DNA of 64,000 nucleotides, from the NCBI GenBank assembly GCA_020284085.1, contig JACEVL010000080.1:1294035-1358034 (forward strand). Direction: 5' to 3'. Below the pieces are notes generated by a model, which saw only the letters and a list, made by a program, of their open reading frames with translations, searched no databases and was not told where the DNA came from. This stretch comes from Aporrectodea caliginosa. Lineage: Eukaryota; Annelida; Clitellata; Crassiclitellata; Lumbricidae. A program made the translations under genes and the position numbers. Shown here one piece after another: positions 11,473 to 22,818 of this stretch. How positions within the stretch are numbered: the first letter of the stretch is position 1; every line of letters starts with the position of its first letter.

Positions 11473-11910
11473 CGGCAAAACTGGGAACGGCGGTCCCAAA
11501 TTCAGAAATATGTATTTAACAGAGGCCGCTTTCTTATAGTTTCGCTAAAACGTGCTATATATTTTCAGGAATCCAGCTTCTAATTACTGACAAGATTATT
11601 TTCATCAATCCAGCTTCTATTGAATCGAAAGTTAGTTTCATCCATGCAACCAGCTTGGTATCCAGCTTGTAGCCTATTTACGGAGAAAATTATTTTAATC
11701 AATCCAGCTTCTATTTCAACACAGGAATGTTTTCATCAATATCACTTCCATTTAAGGAAAGAATTTTTTTCATCAATCCAGCTTCTATTTGGCGATACAG
11801 TTTTTTCATCAATCCAGCTTCCATTTTAAAGTGACAATATCAAATAACTTTGTAGACTTCTTTCATTGAAAAATTTCTTTTATTTGGGACCGCCGTTCCC
11901 AGTTTTGCCG
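11473..11910. mobile_element. MITE with perfect 29 bp terminal inverted repeats and internal minisatellite
   Basis: Perfect 29 bp inverted repeats lie at 11473-11501 and 11882-11910, beginning CGGCAAAACTGGGAACGG. AAAAGC occurs directly outside both ends, a likely 6 bp target duplication. The interior (11570-11835) is a degenerate tandem array of a roughly 37 bp unit containing ATCAATCCAGCTTCTATTT. The same unit fills the interior of the unrelated element at 43205-43735. No transposase frame is present. Confidence 0.85.
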
Positions 11911-12227
11911 AAAAGCCAATGAATGACGATCGCAGTGGATGACGAACTTTGAGGTCTGGATAAACACATAAAACAACGTGCATATTATTGTTTCGAACTA
12001 GATGGTTGGTTTTCCAGTTTAACGGCAGCTTATGACAACATTGGCCGTTGCCGCCGGCAAAGATTATTTTTGGCATATTACAGCTCTTATAATCGAACTA
12101 GATTTAGCAATAAATTATATATAATAGAGTTTTATACAGCTATTTTGAGGTGTTTAATATTGCAGGGATAGTATCCAGTGTTAGGCCTATCGCCATTTTG
12201 TGGCAGTCAGGGCAATTGATCGACGTT

Positions 12228-12290
12228 TTAACCCTCGGGCTACCAAGCTTTTTTGTGACGTTGGCTACCAAGGGGGGTGGTATTACACTT
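12228..12290. mobile_element. Truncated end of the piggyBac-like MITE family
   Basis: TTAA followed by CCCTCGGGCTACCAAGC and a second CTACCAAGGGGGGTGGT matches the termini of the full elements at 16169 and 27940. The match stops after about 60 bp and no opposite end was found. Confidence 0.7.
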
Positions 12291-12667
12291 AGCATCCATT
12301 CAACAGCTATTATCAGCCATTTTAGACACCTTTATTTCGCAGTTTCCCATAAAATGAAATTATTATATTACTGTTACAGTAAAGCAGAGGTTCTTAATCT
12401 TTTTTGGCAGACGACACACCTTAAACTTGAAAATAAATTTGGCGACACACATTGCAATAATAATATGCGAGTATTGTTAAAATAATTTTTTACAGTTAAA
12501 CCAATTTATTTATTGACAATTTTAAATTTTTAACATTTCTAATGAATGAAAATGTTGACATCGAATGCTTTCTAATTTCTAATGATTCTAAAATTCTAAT
12601 TTCTTCTTATCTAATTCTACGATTTTACGTCATTTCTACGATTCTACGTTAACTTAAGTCTTAGTAG
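12291..12667. other. Intergenic; possible hAT end near 12385
   Basis: CAGAGGTTCTTAATC at 12385 resembles the CAGAGGTTCT ends of common hAT elements and recurs at about 43005. No matching second end was found. The rest is AT-rich, with a degenerate TTCTAATG repeat at about 12535-12650. Confidence 0.35.
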
Positions 12668-13475
12668 TGTAGCGAAACTGGTTCTAGGGTGTGTCGGCTG
12701 ACGTGACCCCACCTAGGTGACCACTGGGCGGATTCCTTTCACTTCTTACCAGGATAGCGCTTCAGAAACCCCCCAGTCCTCGATGTCCAGCCAGGTTTCG
12801 CCTCTCCTGTCAGGCAAAGGTCTAGACGATGCTTGTGGCCACCGATCGTAAATTAGACGAAGAAAAGACGGAAGTCAGTTCAACACAATCTCTTGTATTA
12901 TTCAATGAAGAAATCGACGACAAGACAAAACTGACGATGAACACACTATCACTGAACTACTAAAACCTTGACGACTAAAACAACACTCGACTGACTGAAC
13001 TTAAGAACTCGAATGCACTCTACACTAAAACTGCCTTGAATGAACTCCTGAGCGCTTTTAGCAGCGCTATTTATAGTAATGCAAGCCTGGGCAGGTTGCT
13101 TAGCAACCGGTCCCGGGGACTCTGGGCAGGTCCCGGGGACTCTGGGCTGTCGCCTAGCAACCGGTCCCGGGGGACTCTAGGCTATCGCCTAGCAACCGGT
13201 CCCGGGGACTCTAGGCCGTAGCCTAGCAACCGGTCCCGGGGGACTCTAGGCTGTCGCCTAGCAACCGGTCCCGGGGGACTCTAGGCTATCGCCTAGCAAC
13301 CGGTCCCGGGGGACTCTAGGCCGTAGCCTAGCAACCGGTCCCGGGGACTCTAGGCTGGAGCTAAGCTCCGCCCACTAAGGCTTAACCCGAGGCTTCACCA
13401 TTACATTGCTAAGGCAGACGTCATAATAGGCCGACGTTGCTAAGGCGTTCAACAGCGGCACGCAATAACGCTACA
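12668..13475 (-). repeat. LTR of truncated Ty3/gypsy element
   Basis: The 808 bp repeat starts TGTAGCG and ends CGCTACA, as expected for LTR ends. A purine-rich tract (minus strand GGCCGGGGGAGAG) abuts it at 13476-13490, making this the 3' LTR of an element coding on the minus strand. About seven copies of a roughly 37 bp unit lie at 13100-13365 (contains CTAGCAACCGGTCCCGGG). No second LTR is present in the window. Confidence 0.8.
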
Positions 13476-14231
13476 ACTCTCCCCCGGCCAAGGAGGGGAA
13501 TGCCCCCATTCCCTATAGGGCCAACAACTAAAACTTGCATCATTAATCTACAGCAATGTCCTTGCTTACAAACTTAATATCACACAACTAACAAGATTAC
13601 TCAATAGCAGAAATCTAGCAGGACTGTCTTTCTGCTAAGCGCACAATTAATGCAATATGCTAATGTCAGGATAATTGAACTAGGCACTGCAAGACAGACA
13701 ATAATTAGCAAAGAAATGTCTTCCCGTATCTCGGGCAATTCAACAAAGCAATCCTGAAAATAATCAGATTATGGCATCAATCTTCAGCGCAAATTCATCG
13801 CTACTATGACGAAGGCAATGTTCATGGCTATTTCTACGCAGACGATCTCAGCGAGGACAATACCCGGGGAACTTAAACAGGCCCTCCTCCCCAAGGAAAC
13901 ACAAAGTCAGTAAAACGTAATCGTTCAACTAGCGAAATTATGCCGTGACTAAACTGAAACATGGCTAAGCCTTCTTCAGGCATGATTTAAACGACCTACC
14001 TAAGCATAGCAAAAGGCAATGTAACAGCGCAATAAAGATAATCTAACTACGGTTGAAAACCATCAAGTTCCACGATCCGGCTGGTAAGCAATCAATGAAT
14101 GTATATAAACAGTTTACGCCAAAGAATATCCCGTGCACCGGGCAGCTAACATAAGAGAAGGAATATCCCTTCTTAGAAGACAATCATTCATCTCACCCAA
14201 GTCCGGCGTAGATCAGCGGAGCAACTGAACA
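13476..14231 (-). other. 3' untranslated region of the gypsy element
   Basis: Lies between the last open frame and the polypurine tract. It is low in coding potential on both strands. Confidence 0.5.
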
Positions 14232-14696
14232 TCAGTCTGCATCAGAGTCGGAACTGGTCAGCTCCATATCTTCCGTCGAAGAGGAGGAAGATGAGGCCTC
14301 AGGAGGCTCGTAGTCGCAGACGTCAGGAGGGACTGGTTTCATTTCCTCGAAGGAGAGCGCGTCAAAGTCCTCGACCAGAGGCGAAGGCGCGTCGTCAGCG
14401 TCCAAGCTCTGAGGGTCGGTCAGCGTGGTCGTCCCCGGAGACACTTCATCAAAGTTCACAGTCTCCCCGACGGCATCATTAGAAGGCGGAATCGGCGACT
14501 GGCTTTCCGAGACTTTACCTCCGGAATCGGAATTCAGCGGGCCTTTGAGGAATGGCTGAGGTTCGAAGTCTTCCGACGAAGCAGCGGCTGACGTCGAAGG
14601 ATGAAGAAAGTCTGGGGGGCATCTTCCCCCAGCGTCAAAGGCGTAACGGAGGCCAACGTGGCCACCAGGTCTCGGCCCGTCATACCAGAGCGCCAA
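14232..14696 (-). CDS. Accessory ORF of gypsy element, acidic Ser-rich, unknown function
   Basis: A 154-codon frame lies between the end of pol and the 3' LTR, the place where some gypsy elements carry env. The predicted protein has no signal peptide or membrane segment. It is rich in Ser, Asp, Glu and Pro and ends in a Ser/Asp-rich tail. I do not recognise it. An overlapping frame on the same strand (14534-14764) may be its upstream part across a frameshift. It could be a nucleic-acid mimic or simply a degraded frame. Confidence 0.4.
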   Translation of the reverse strand: MALWYDGPRPGGHVGLRYAFDAGGRCPPDFLHPSTSAAASSEDFEPQPFLKGPLNSDSGGKVSESQSPIPPSNDAVGETVNFDEVSPGTTTLTDPQSLDADDAPSPLVEDFDALSFEEMKPVPPDVCDYEPPEASSSSSSTEDMELTSSDSDAD

Positions 14697-14779
14697 AGCT
14701 CCTGCACCCGATGAATCTGTCCCCGCGGCATCTCATCTGGCGTAGATGGCGACGGTAGGAGCATCGAGTATCAACTCCG

Positions 14780-15289
14780 TGAAACCTCGTAAGACAGTAC
14801 TCACACTAGGCAGGTCCCCCCCTCCCAGGGCAGGTTTCCCCCTCCCAGGGCAGGTTCCCCCCCCCAGGGCAGGTCCCGACGGAGCCTTCCCCCTCCCCGG
14901 AAGACGCCGCCCACTACTGATAGCGGGCCGGCCGACGTACTTCCCTCCTCGGACGCGGACTGGTGACAGGGGCGTCGTCGGAGAGAGGCATCGGAGCGTC
15001 AGCGTCCTCTGTCGATTCCATTCCGCGACAGGGGCGTAGCTTGTCCACATGGACCGTAAATGGATGGGAGCGGGCTGTCTTTCTGTAGTGCTGTAGTTCA
15101 CAGGACCGCAGCGAGCATCTACAATGAAAGGACCGGTGAACATCTTCTGCCACTTCGGAGAGCGACCTTGATAGCGACGAGGGGTAAAGTACCATACCTT
15201 ATCCCCGGAAGCGAATTCAGCTGGGCGCACGCGTAGATCGTAGGCGCGTTTCTGGCGTTCCGCAGCCACTCCCAAGTGTTCACGTACCC
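14780..15289 (-). mobile_element. 5'-truncated gypsy pol: integrase C-terminal region
   Basis: The minus-strand frame begins VREHLGVAAERQKRAYD and runs through DKVWYFTPRRYQGRSPKWQK, then after a frameshift VHVDKLRPC and a Pro/Arg-rich end with RRPARYQ and a stop near 14914. This is the conserved tail of Ty3/gypsy integrase, so pol ends in integrase here, the usual order and unlike the element at 58493-63962. A CCTCCCAGGGCAGGT minisatellite lies at 14806-14875. The element is cut at about 15289, where TRIM-like exon B begins, so the two were joined by a deletion or rearrangement. Confidence 0.75.
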
Positions 15290-18200
15290 AGAAATGAGAG
15301 CAAAACAGGACAAATAAAACCAGCCACAATGAGATGTTTAGAATGCCAAGATAACTACTGCGATAGCTGCGTCAAAGTTCACCAATTTCAGACACTGAGT
15401 AGAAATCACCAAGTAGTAAAAATTGGAATCGATACTAAATCAGAAATGAAGCGACAATTTACTACAAAGTGCAAGTACTGCAGCGATCACGCTGAGAAAC
15501 CATTAGACTACTACTGCGCCGACTGTAAGAAAATCGTCTGTGTTTTTTGCTTTGTTGAAAGTCATGCGTCACACAAATGCAAAGATGTGACTAAAGTCGA
15601 CGAAGAATTCCGCCAAACTATTCAAATGAACTCATCAAAAGTATCGATCTATGCAGATAAAATGTTGTCTTTAAGAAAGAATGCGGAGTTTAGAAAGACA
15701 GATTTTCGTAAGGAAATAGTCGATAAGGAAAACGCAATTTATAAAAGAAATCAGGAACTCAAAGATATGATAGATGAGCAGACAAAATCGCTTTTGGATG
15801 AGTTATCTTTAATAAAATCAAAGCATCTAAAGGAAATGGAAACTGGAATGGAAGAGATTGACAGATATTGCACACTATTGAGAAGTTTTGAAGCATATTG
15901 TACTGAACTGATATCAAAAGGATCGACCAGTGACATCTGCAGTTCGGTTGACAAATTAGTTATTAGAGCAGATGAATTAGAAAGAGATCATGAGACATTC
16001 ATTGGTCGTCCATGTCAGTTTATCAAAGTTTCTTACGAAATACCAGATTTAAAAGAGGTTTTACAGAAGTTCAACAACAACATTGTGGGAAATATCCAAG
16101 GTAATATTTTCTAACCAAAAGCTCTATAGTATTTGTTTACTATGAATAATTCTATAATCTAAAATTTCTTAACCCTCCGGCGATCAAAGCGGGGGGTGGT
16201 TACCACCTCACCCCCTACGTTTTTATGGATAAAATGTTTTTTCATATGGAATATAATTTTTAGATTTTAGGTAGCTGTAGCAGAATAATTTGGGCACATT
16301 GTGAGGTAAACCACATGATGGTATCTCACGCCGTTCAAAAGTTATATCCGATATAGACGAGGGGGGGGGGGATACCACCTCCCTTAGTTTTTAGACCATA
16401 GCGTATTCAATATTCTTCCCAGAAGAGAAACAAATATACCATTCTTTAGAGGAATGCAGGGCTTCATTTGCTTGCTTACTTGTTTGTCTTTTGAATACTG
16501 AAAGTGATAAAAATAATTAATAATACGCGTTATATGTGTGAAATTGGGTGAATGCAACATCACAACGTAAACCGATATTTCTACGTAAATTTTGTCAACA
16601 GCTACAGATTTAGTACTTTTAATAGCTGATACGTATACTGAAGATGAAGTGAGAAGCCAGTTTACAGGAAGCATTCGCACAAAATAACGGGAGTTACTTG
16701 CAATAACTGCAAGGACCACCGACATATTTGACTACCGTGAACAACAACGTGAAGTCTTGAAGTCTTATTTCATGTTGCCTTTAGATTTCGCTGTACCTAA
16801 TACAGACTATGGACTAGTTTGTAGGTTATTGTTACAAATGAAGCATCATTATGTTTAAGATGTTCTTGGATACATAGATCAGTTTCAAAACACACATAAT
16901 CTTATATTTGTTCTCCAAAAAGTACAAAATGTACGCAATAATATAAAATATCGCTAATTATCGGTTCCGCTGTTAAAAATTATATAATTTCTAGGTGCAT
17001 TCACATAATCTACAACTAAATATACCATTTTGTTCAGAAATGAATGCTGAATCGATTGCTGTATTACAAGATATGATATGTGAAACCAAACACGAAATCC
17101 AGACCACCGTGTCACAAAAAACCTTGGTAGCCTGAGGGTTAACTCAAAAACCTCTGTGTTTCCTTTGAATAGAGATCCACGGATTAATGACATGGCTTAA
17201 ATAAATGCTTGTAGCCTACGCACTACTATAGAAATTTTCATACATGTATTAATATTTATCAAATTAAATGTTAAATGTAACTAGCGTAAAGGTGGATGCT
17301 GGATATATACTTGAGTTTTATGGAGGACTTTATGTCGAAAACTATTGAATAGCCTGCAAATTAGTGGTCAAATCACGGCATAGAATCTTGATTTTTAATT
17401 TGCTTGTTACGAGGGTGAGTAGGCTAGGCCTACATCTAACCGCATTTTGAGCTCTGTACGGCCAATTTGTTTAAATTCGAATGAAGTGCCTAGGCGTATA
17501 TCTTCAGCGCTTGAAAACGGACAAACGTGGCCAAGAAGTGAACATATTATAAGGTTTTTGTTACATTAGATTTAAGTGAATTAGATGTTCGTCTAAGTTG
17601 TACAAACGGCATTCTTTTCAAAACTACGGAAATAAATGTTCTTACGATGTAATTAAATTAACATATTGCTGAGTTCAACTTCCATCAATCAATGAGTTAC
17701 GTACATTGCTTCAACAGAAGTCACAACACAGTTTGAGAACTGTGCAATTGTCGTGGGATTGGATGATGGTCCGACAATAACAAAGGACGTCATTAAAATA
17801 AATCTACATCGACCAAACGAAATCTCAAATCAAGAACACATTCCAACTAATATGGAGTTCGAAGCATTCGCCGCCGTTTACTCTATCACGATGTACGTCA
17901 CTGGAGTAGGAGCCAATAATGATGAAATCTGGAAATACAAACAGATTTCTGGTTGGATGAAATGCGCTTCTTTGGTTCAAGGCCGACGTAGACACAGCGC
18001 AGCGTTTATCGATAAAGTATTGTACATCTGTGGAGGTTTTGTAGATTTAGATGGGAGCGTTCTAGACAATGTAGAGGCCTACAACGCAGTCAGTAATAAC
18101 TGCAAATCCGCTGGGAAGTTAGTTCACTGTGTCGAGAACTCAGGTAACTGTGTTCCATTCAGGAGTTCACTCTATATCTTTGGTGGAGCAGATAAAGATT

Positions 18201-18634
18201 ACAATGCGTTCAATCACGTTCAAGTGTACAACACGAAAGACAATTTATGCTCTGTTCTTTCGAAACCAATGCCGCGGCCTTGCCACTTGATGCGAGCTGT
18301 ACTTTGGGAGAAAACAGTTATTTTACTTGGACGTCATACATGTTTCATATTTAACTTTGAGACGGAGACTTGGCGAGAAAGAAAAGAGTTTAAGACCGAC
18401 GTTGCTCACTTTGGTTTGGTTCTTGAGAACGGAAGGGTCTTTGTCATCGGAGGAGGAAAGAGCGAAACAGATAAAGATGGCAAAACAACATGGAACTGCA
18501 GAGACGACGTACGTTATGTTCCTCTTCAGAACATCCTCGGTGATAAACCGATTGAGTGGAAGATTCACGGGAAATTGCCAAAACCATCCCTTGTATATGC
18601 TTGTGCAAACATGAGTTTTTTGTCTAGCAAATAA
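15290..18634 (+). pseudogene. TRIM-like B-box/coiled-coil/kelch gene, copy B (RING lost)
   Basis: Exon 1 survives from about 15290 to 16100 and ends ATCCAAG|GTAATA in phase 1. Exon 2 is 17718-18634 after a CAACAG acceptor. Homology begins inside the first B-box, so the RING and the start codon are missing; the cut coincides with the truncated gypsy element. From ATG 15329 the frame is open to the normal stop: 257 codons of exon 1 plus about 305 of kelch, with no internal stop. It could encode a RING-less protein with B-box 2 (from about residue 47), coiled coil and complete kelch domain. Without a known promoter this is most simply a 5'-truncated pseudogene. The intron contains the piggyBac-like MITE at 16169-17142. 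Confidence 0.8.
16169..17142 (-). mobile_element. piggyBac-like MITE in the intron of gene B
   Basis: The element is bounded by TTAA at both ends, with inverted termini CCCTCCGGCGATCAAAG and CTTGGTAGCCTGAGGG. It aligns in reverse orientation with the element at 27940-28913. TTAA target duplication and CCC-starting ends define piggyBac-type elements. No transposase frame is present; small open frames inside are incidental. It has one copy of an internal block that is doubled in the other element. Confidence 0.85.
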
Positions 18635-19319
18635 TGCTGGCATCTTTGGACGGTCTGCGGTAATGGGGCCTAGATTTAACGAGTATGTACACTGTATAGT
18701 ATTTTCAACTTTTGACCGCTTTTGACATTGATCTTATATTATCGTCAGCTAACGCGACATTACCTAAAGACTTAGTTAACTAATCAAGACATAATACGCT
18801 CTTATTAATTCATTTGCATAACCTGTTGTTATCTCTTTGCGCTTGTGCTTAGATGACCCTGAAATCGGTCCAGTAGTTCCCCCTCTTTGCTTTTTAAGAC
18901 CTCGATATTCATTGCGTATATAAATGTGATGTTTTGTTATTGTTACTTGAAGCAATAAAAAACTATGGTTATGGGTTATAGTTACTGTATTCTCAACTTG
19001 TGGCTGCAGCAGCTGTTGACATTGATCAAGAGAGGAAACAGTTCAAGGCTGACTTTGTTCACTTTGGTCACTTTGGTTTGGTTCTTATCGTCAGCTAAAG
19101 GTAGAAATGGTAGGAATACTTAGGTTGAAAGAGACAAGCTGCACATCTTCACCGTTGAACTTTGAGGTCGGAGAATTAGTTCGGAACCCAGCTAGACGCC
19201 CTTGCCAAACATGAGGCTGATACCGCTTAATTTATAGTTACACAAGGCCTGAAGATGAGCCCAGAATAGAGACTTGCACCGTGTTTGTGAAATCGACATC
19301 GTTCCAGAGAGGCACGTCA
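18635..19319 (+). other. 3' flank of gene B, part of the duplicated block
   Basis: From about 19090 the sequence matches the 3' flanks of A and D and ends in ACGTCATTGATGATG. An AATAAA signal occurs at about 18954 after the stop at 18634, a plausible polyadenylation site. A short duplicated kelch-like fragment (TTGTTCACTTTGGTCACTTTGG) is visible near 19053. Confidence 0.55.
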
Positions 19320-19320
19320 T

Positions 19321-19410
<90 letters not shown>
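19320..19410. repeat. (ATG)n microsatellite
   Basis: About 30 uninterrupted ATG units downstream of gene B, in the same position as arrays next to genes A and D. Confidence 0.95.
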
Positions 19411-19462
19411 GCGGGGTTAGTTTAGATAGATCTACGGCTGGGAAAGTGTTGTGAAAATCCAA

Positions 19463-19640
19463 ACCGTAACGCTCCAGAGGGGAACGCCGTCGACGATGAT
19501 GGAAGATAAAACAACAAATTTAATTCTTCATGGAAAGTCATGGCTACGTCAGTTCACATGTATAACATTATCTGTGAAGCTCCAATACTTTCAAACATCG
19601 CTACTTGTCATATATGACTGAAACACATTAAATGTGTAGG
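19463..19640. repeat. Dispersed repeat, second copy at 50957-51150
   Basis: Starts AACCGTAACGCTCCAGAGG and keeps recognisable identity for about 180 bp with 50957-51150, including GATGATGGAAGATAAAACAA. The family is not recognised; the 50957 copy follows a SINE head directly. Confidence 0.65.
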
Positions 19641-19794
19641 CCATTTCTAAGAAAACCGTCACAAAATCGTGAAAAGTTTCAAAACTTCGTTCGATATTGC
19701 ATTCGATTTGGCTGGAATTGTTGAAGACGTATAGAAGAGTTGCAGTTTCTTAAGCCAGTCCTGAGCAGCCATTGGTATTAAATGTTAGCGACTT

Positions 19795-19965
19795 CATTTT
19801 CTTATCAGCGGCATATGAGGGCCGGTTGGCGGCCTTACTCTCACACACAGTGTACTCATTACAGCTGAATTTGCTAGGGGCGACCACGGAACAGATATCT
19901 TGAATCTTGAACCTGACGGGGATTTGAACCCCGACCTCTCGATTGACTCATTTAAACAATATTGT
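19795..19965 (-). mobile_element. tRNA-derived SINE
   Basis: On the minus strand the sequence has a perfect T-arm (GGGGTTCAAATCCCC) at about 19918-19933, preceded by a degraded tRNA head. A non-tRNA body with GGTCGCCCCTAGCAAATTC follows. The absent acceptor pairing rules out a functional tRNA. Confidence 0.6.
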
Positions 19966-21290
19966 AAGATAACTAAATAAAATAGAAACATAAATAAAGT
20001 CGATCATACTCTATACACGTGGGTGCCTCTAATTTCTGTGGGTAAGCTGTCGGTCGTCTTCGTCATCGTCGGCATCGCCGGTTTTCTTAGCCAGCGTGCA
20101 AGAAACTCTGGAGTTCCGAGGTAAATCCCCGTCAGTTGCTTTCGGTCTTCGACTGTGTGTATCTTAGTGCATCGGCGTACACTTGGTGCAGATGATTGTT
20201 CGTGAAAGTTTAATTCACTCGACTACGAACTAGTAGTGCTCGGTTCTAAGAAAAGTACAGGTTGAAGGAGAGTTGAATTCTTCCTTATTTAAAGACTCGG
20301 AGACGGACTCGCCCAGACACAAGGCTTGGTGGTCTTCCTGGTCAGTTAGTCCAGCCCAGTACCTTAACAATACGATGAATAGAAGCTGAAGGCAAATTGT
20401 GTGTTTGCTTCCCGCCTGTAGTCGCTTGTCGATCCTATGTGCTTCCGGCATGAGTAGTCTCCAATGCTCCGAGAATTATGTATCAAGCCCTCTCTTTCCT
20501 CTTGAGGCAGCTGACACCAGCCTATAATTATTCCTTAGTTAGAGCAGAGATAATAGTTGCTATCTCAACCCATTTAAAAAACCAACTGTCAGAGCTTAGA
20601 CAATTTTTCTTATCTGTTACCTGTAACAAGTTGCGACCTGTCAGCTTGGTGTTGTGAATAAACGAAATTGATTGAATGATTGCTTCTCCTCCCCGCGTTT
20701 CATGAAGCTATATAAGGGATAATGACAGTCAAACATTACGAACGAACGAACGATCGGAGAATCAGCAGCAGTCGTCGCCGTCGTCGAGAGCAGTCTGAGA
20801 ATCAGTTAGAGAGAGAATCAATCAATCAATCAATCAATTTCTTTATTAATCACCATAATACTATTACATACAAACACAATCAAGACATTCATGTGCAGTG
20901 GCGTCAATAGGGTTAGCCGGTTGTAGAACTTTGCGGACTGTGCATTACGGTCGGACGTTGAAAGGTACGAACTGCGTTAATTGATGTACTTTGTCACGAT
21001 TAGGTCAAGAATTGACGAATTTATGTTTTCATTTTAATTTCAAAGATAATAAAGTGTTTCATCTTTATTACAAGTCACTGGCTGACAGCAGAGCCGAATT
21101 CGACGGATATAGCAAGATATCGGTGTGGTCATTCCTGGTGTAAAAGTCAGACGCCGGTATCGTCACAGTAATATTACTCTACATTATATCTTTCTTTTCT
21201 TTCTAATTAAATAAATAGAAATCCTTCTGCACAATTACCATCTTTGTATTTGCACCTCCGTGCGAATTCAGATATAACACGAATGTAGTA
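19966..21290. other. Intergenic with LINE/SINE tails
   Basis: At 20625-20690 a tail-like sequence (ACAAGTTGCGACCTGTCAGC then GAATAAACG) matches 54058-54115. An (AATC)n run at 20818-20840 with TTTCTTTATTAATC resembles an inverted tail of the same kind. No gene is supported. Confidence 0.5.
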
Positions 21291-21309
21291 GCTATGGGCA
21301 GTCCTCTCT

Positions 21310-21614
<305 letters not shown>

Positions 21615-21847
21615 GGCTGCGACGGAGAATATTGGCCTCTCGTCCTCATAAGGTCAGGCTGATACATTAAACTTCTAACGTGTCATGTTTATGATGGCTG
21701 CCTATCCGGGTTGAAGAGGTGGATGGACAAATGTAGGCGAATGGTTGGGACTTGGGATTATCAACGGAAAGGTTGCTGCGAGAAACCGAGGACAGGAGAG
21801 GATGGAGAAGAATCGTCTACAATGCGACCAACCCTCGTATCGAGGAT

Positions 21848-21998
<151 letters not shown>

Positions 21999-22818
21999 CC
22001 GGGTTAGGTCAAGACTAAGTGTCTCCTAAATTATAATAAAATCTCATCACTTGCGTCGTCTTCACCTGTGTAGCTTTGAGCAGTGGCCGTGGTTAATGGC
22101 CACCGCGATCCACTTCAGCCACACTTGTCATTATGCATTAACGGTCTAAATGGCCCATGAGTTAAATAATGCCTAGTCCTTGTGACCACTAAGGTTCTAG
22201 ACAGCGCTGGTTCGCACTGGCAAGTCACAAGAATCGCAACTATGGAAACCCAGCCGCTAACCCGCTATAGCTCGTAATACATTATAATCACATAAGACTA
22301 TACAATATATTTTTCTATGCGTGAAAATGATTCTGAGTAATAGTAGTGAATCACGTGGCTTGTCAGAGTCTACTTAATTCATGTGACATAATGCGATTAA
22401 CCAAACAAGTCACCATTGCATGAGGAGTTTTCGCTTTGAGAGATTCAATAAAGGCGCTACAAAAACCTAGATAGGCCTAGGGCCTACACTCCTACAGTCA
22501 TTATTTTCCACGGTCCGAGATGAGTAGTACACAGTTTAGTATTTCATAATTAGCAACTCCCTGATAAAACATCATGCTAGAAATAATTATGTAAAAATAA
22601 TTGGTGAAGTCTTATTAAAATGCTACGCTTAATTCATATAATATCATTCTGTATCCCAACACTAAAGCAAAGCAGTATGCAGAGCGCATCTAAAGTTGTA
22701 CTTGTACCTGTAGGCTTCAAGAGAAGTATACTTTCGGTAAGTAGCAGTAGCAAAGATTAAGTTTCTTGATCGCTAGTTTATGGTAAATAAAATAACGTAA
22801 GGAGATATAATTATATAG
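21999..22818. other. Intergenic, nothing recognised
   Basis: No coding, RNA or structured repeat feature was seen. Confidence 0.45.

Noticed and set aside
16384..17193. Minus-strand frames of 113 and 79 codons
   Set aside because: Both lie in or across the piggyBac-like MITE and are not conserved in the copy at 27940.
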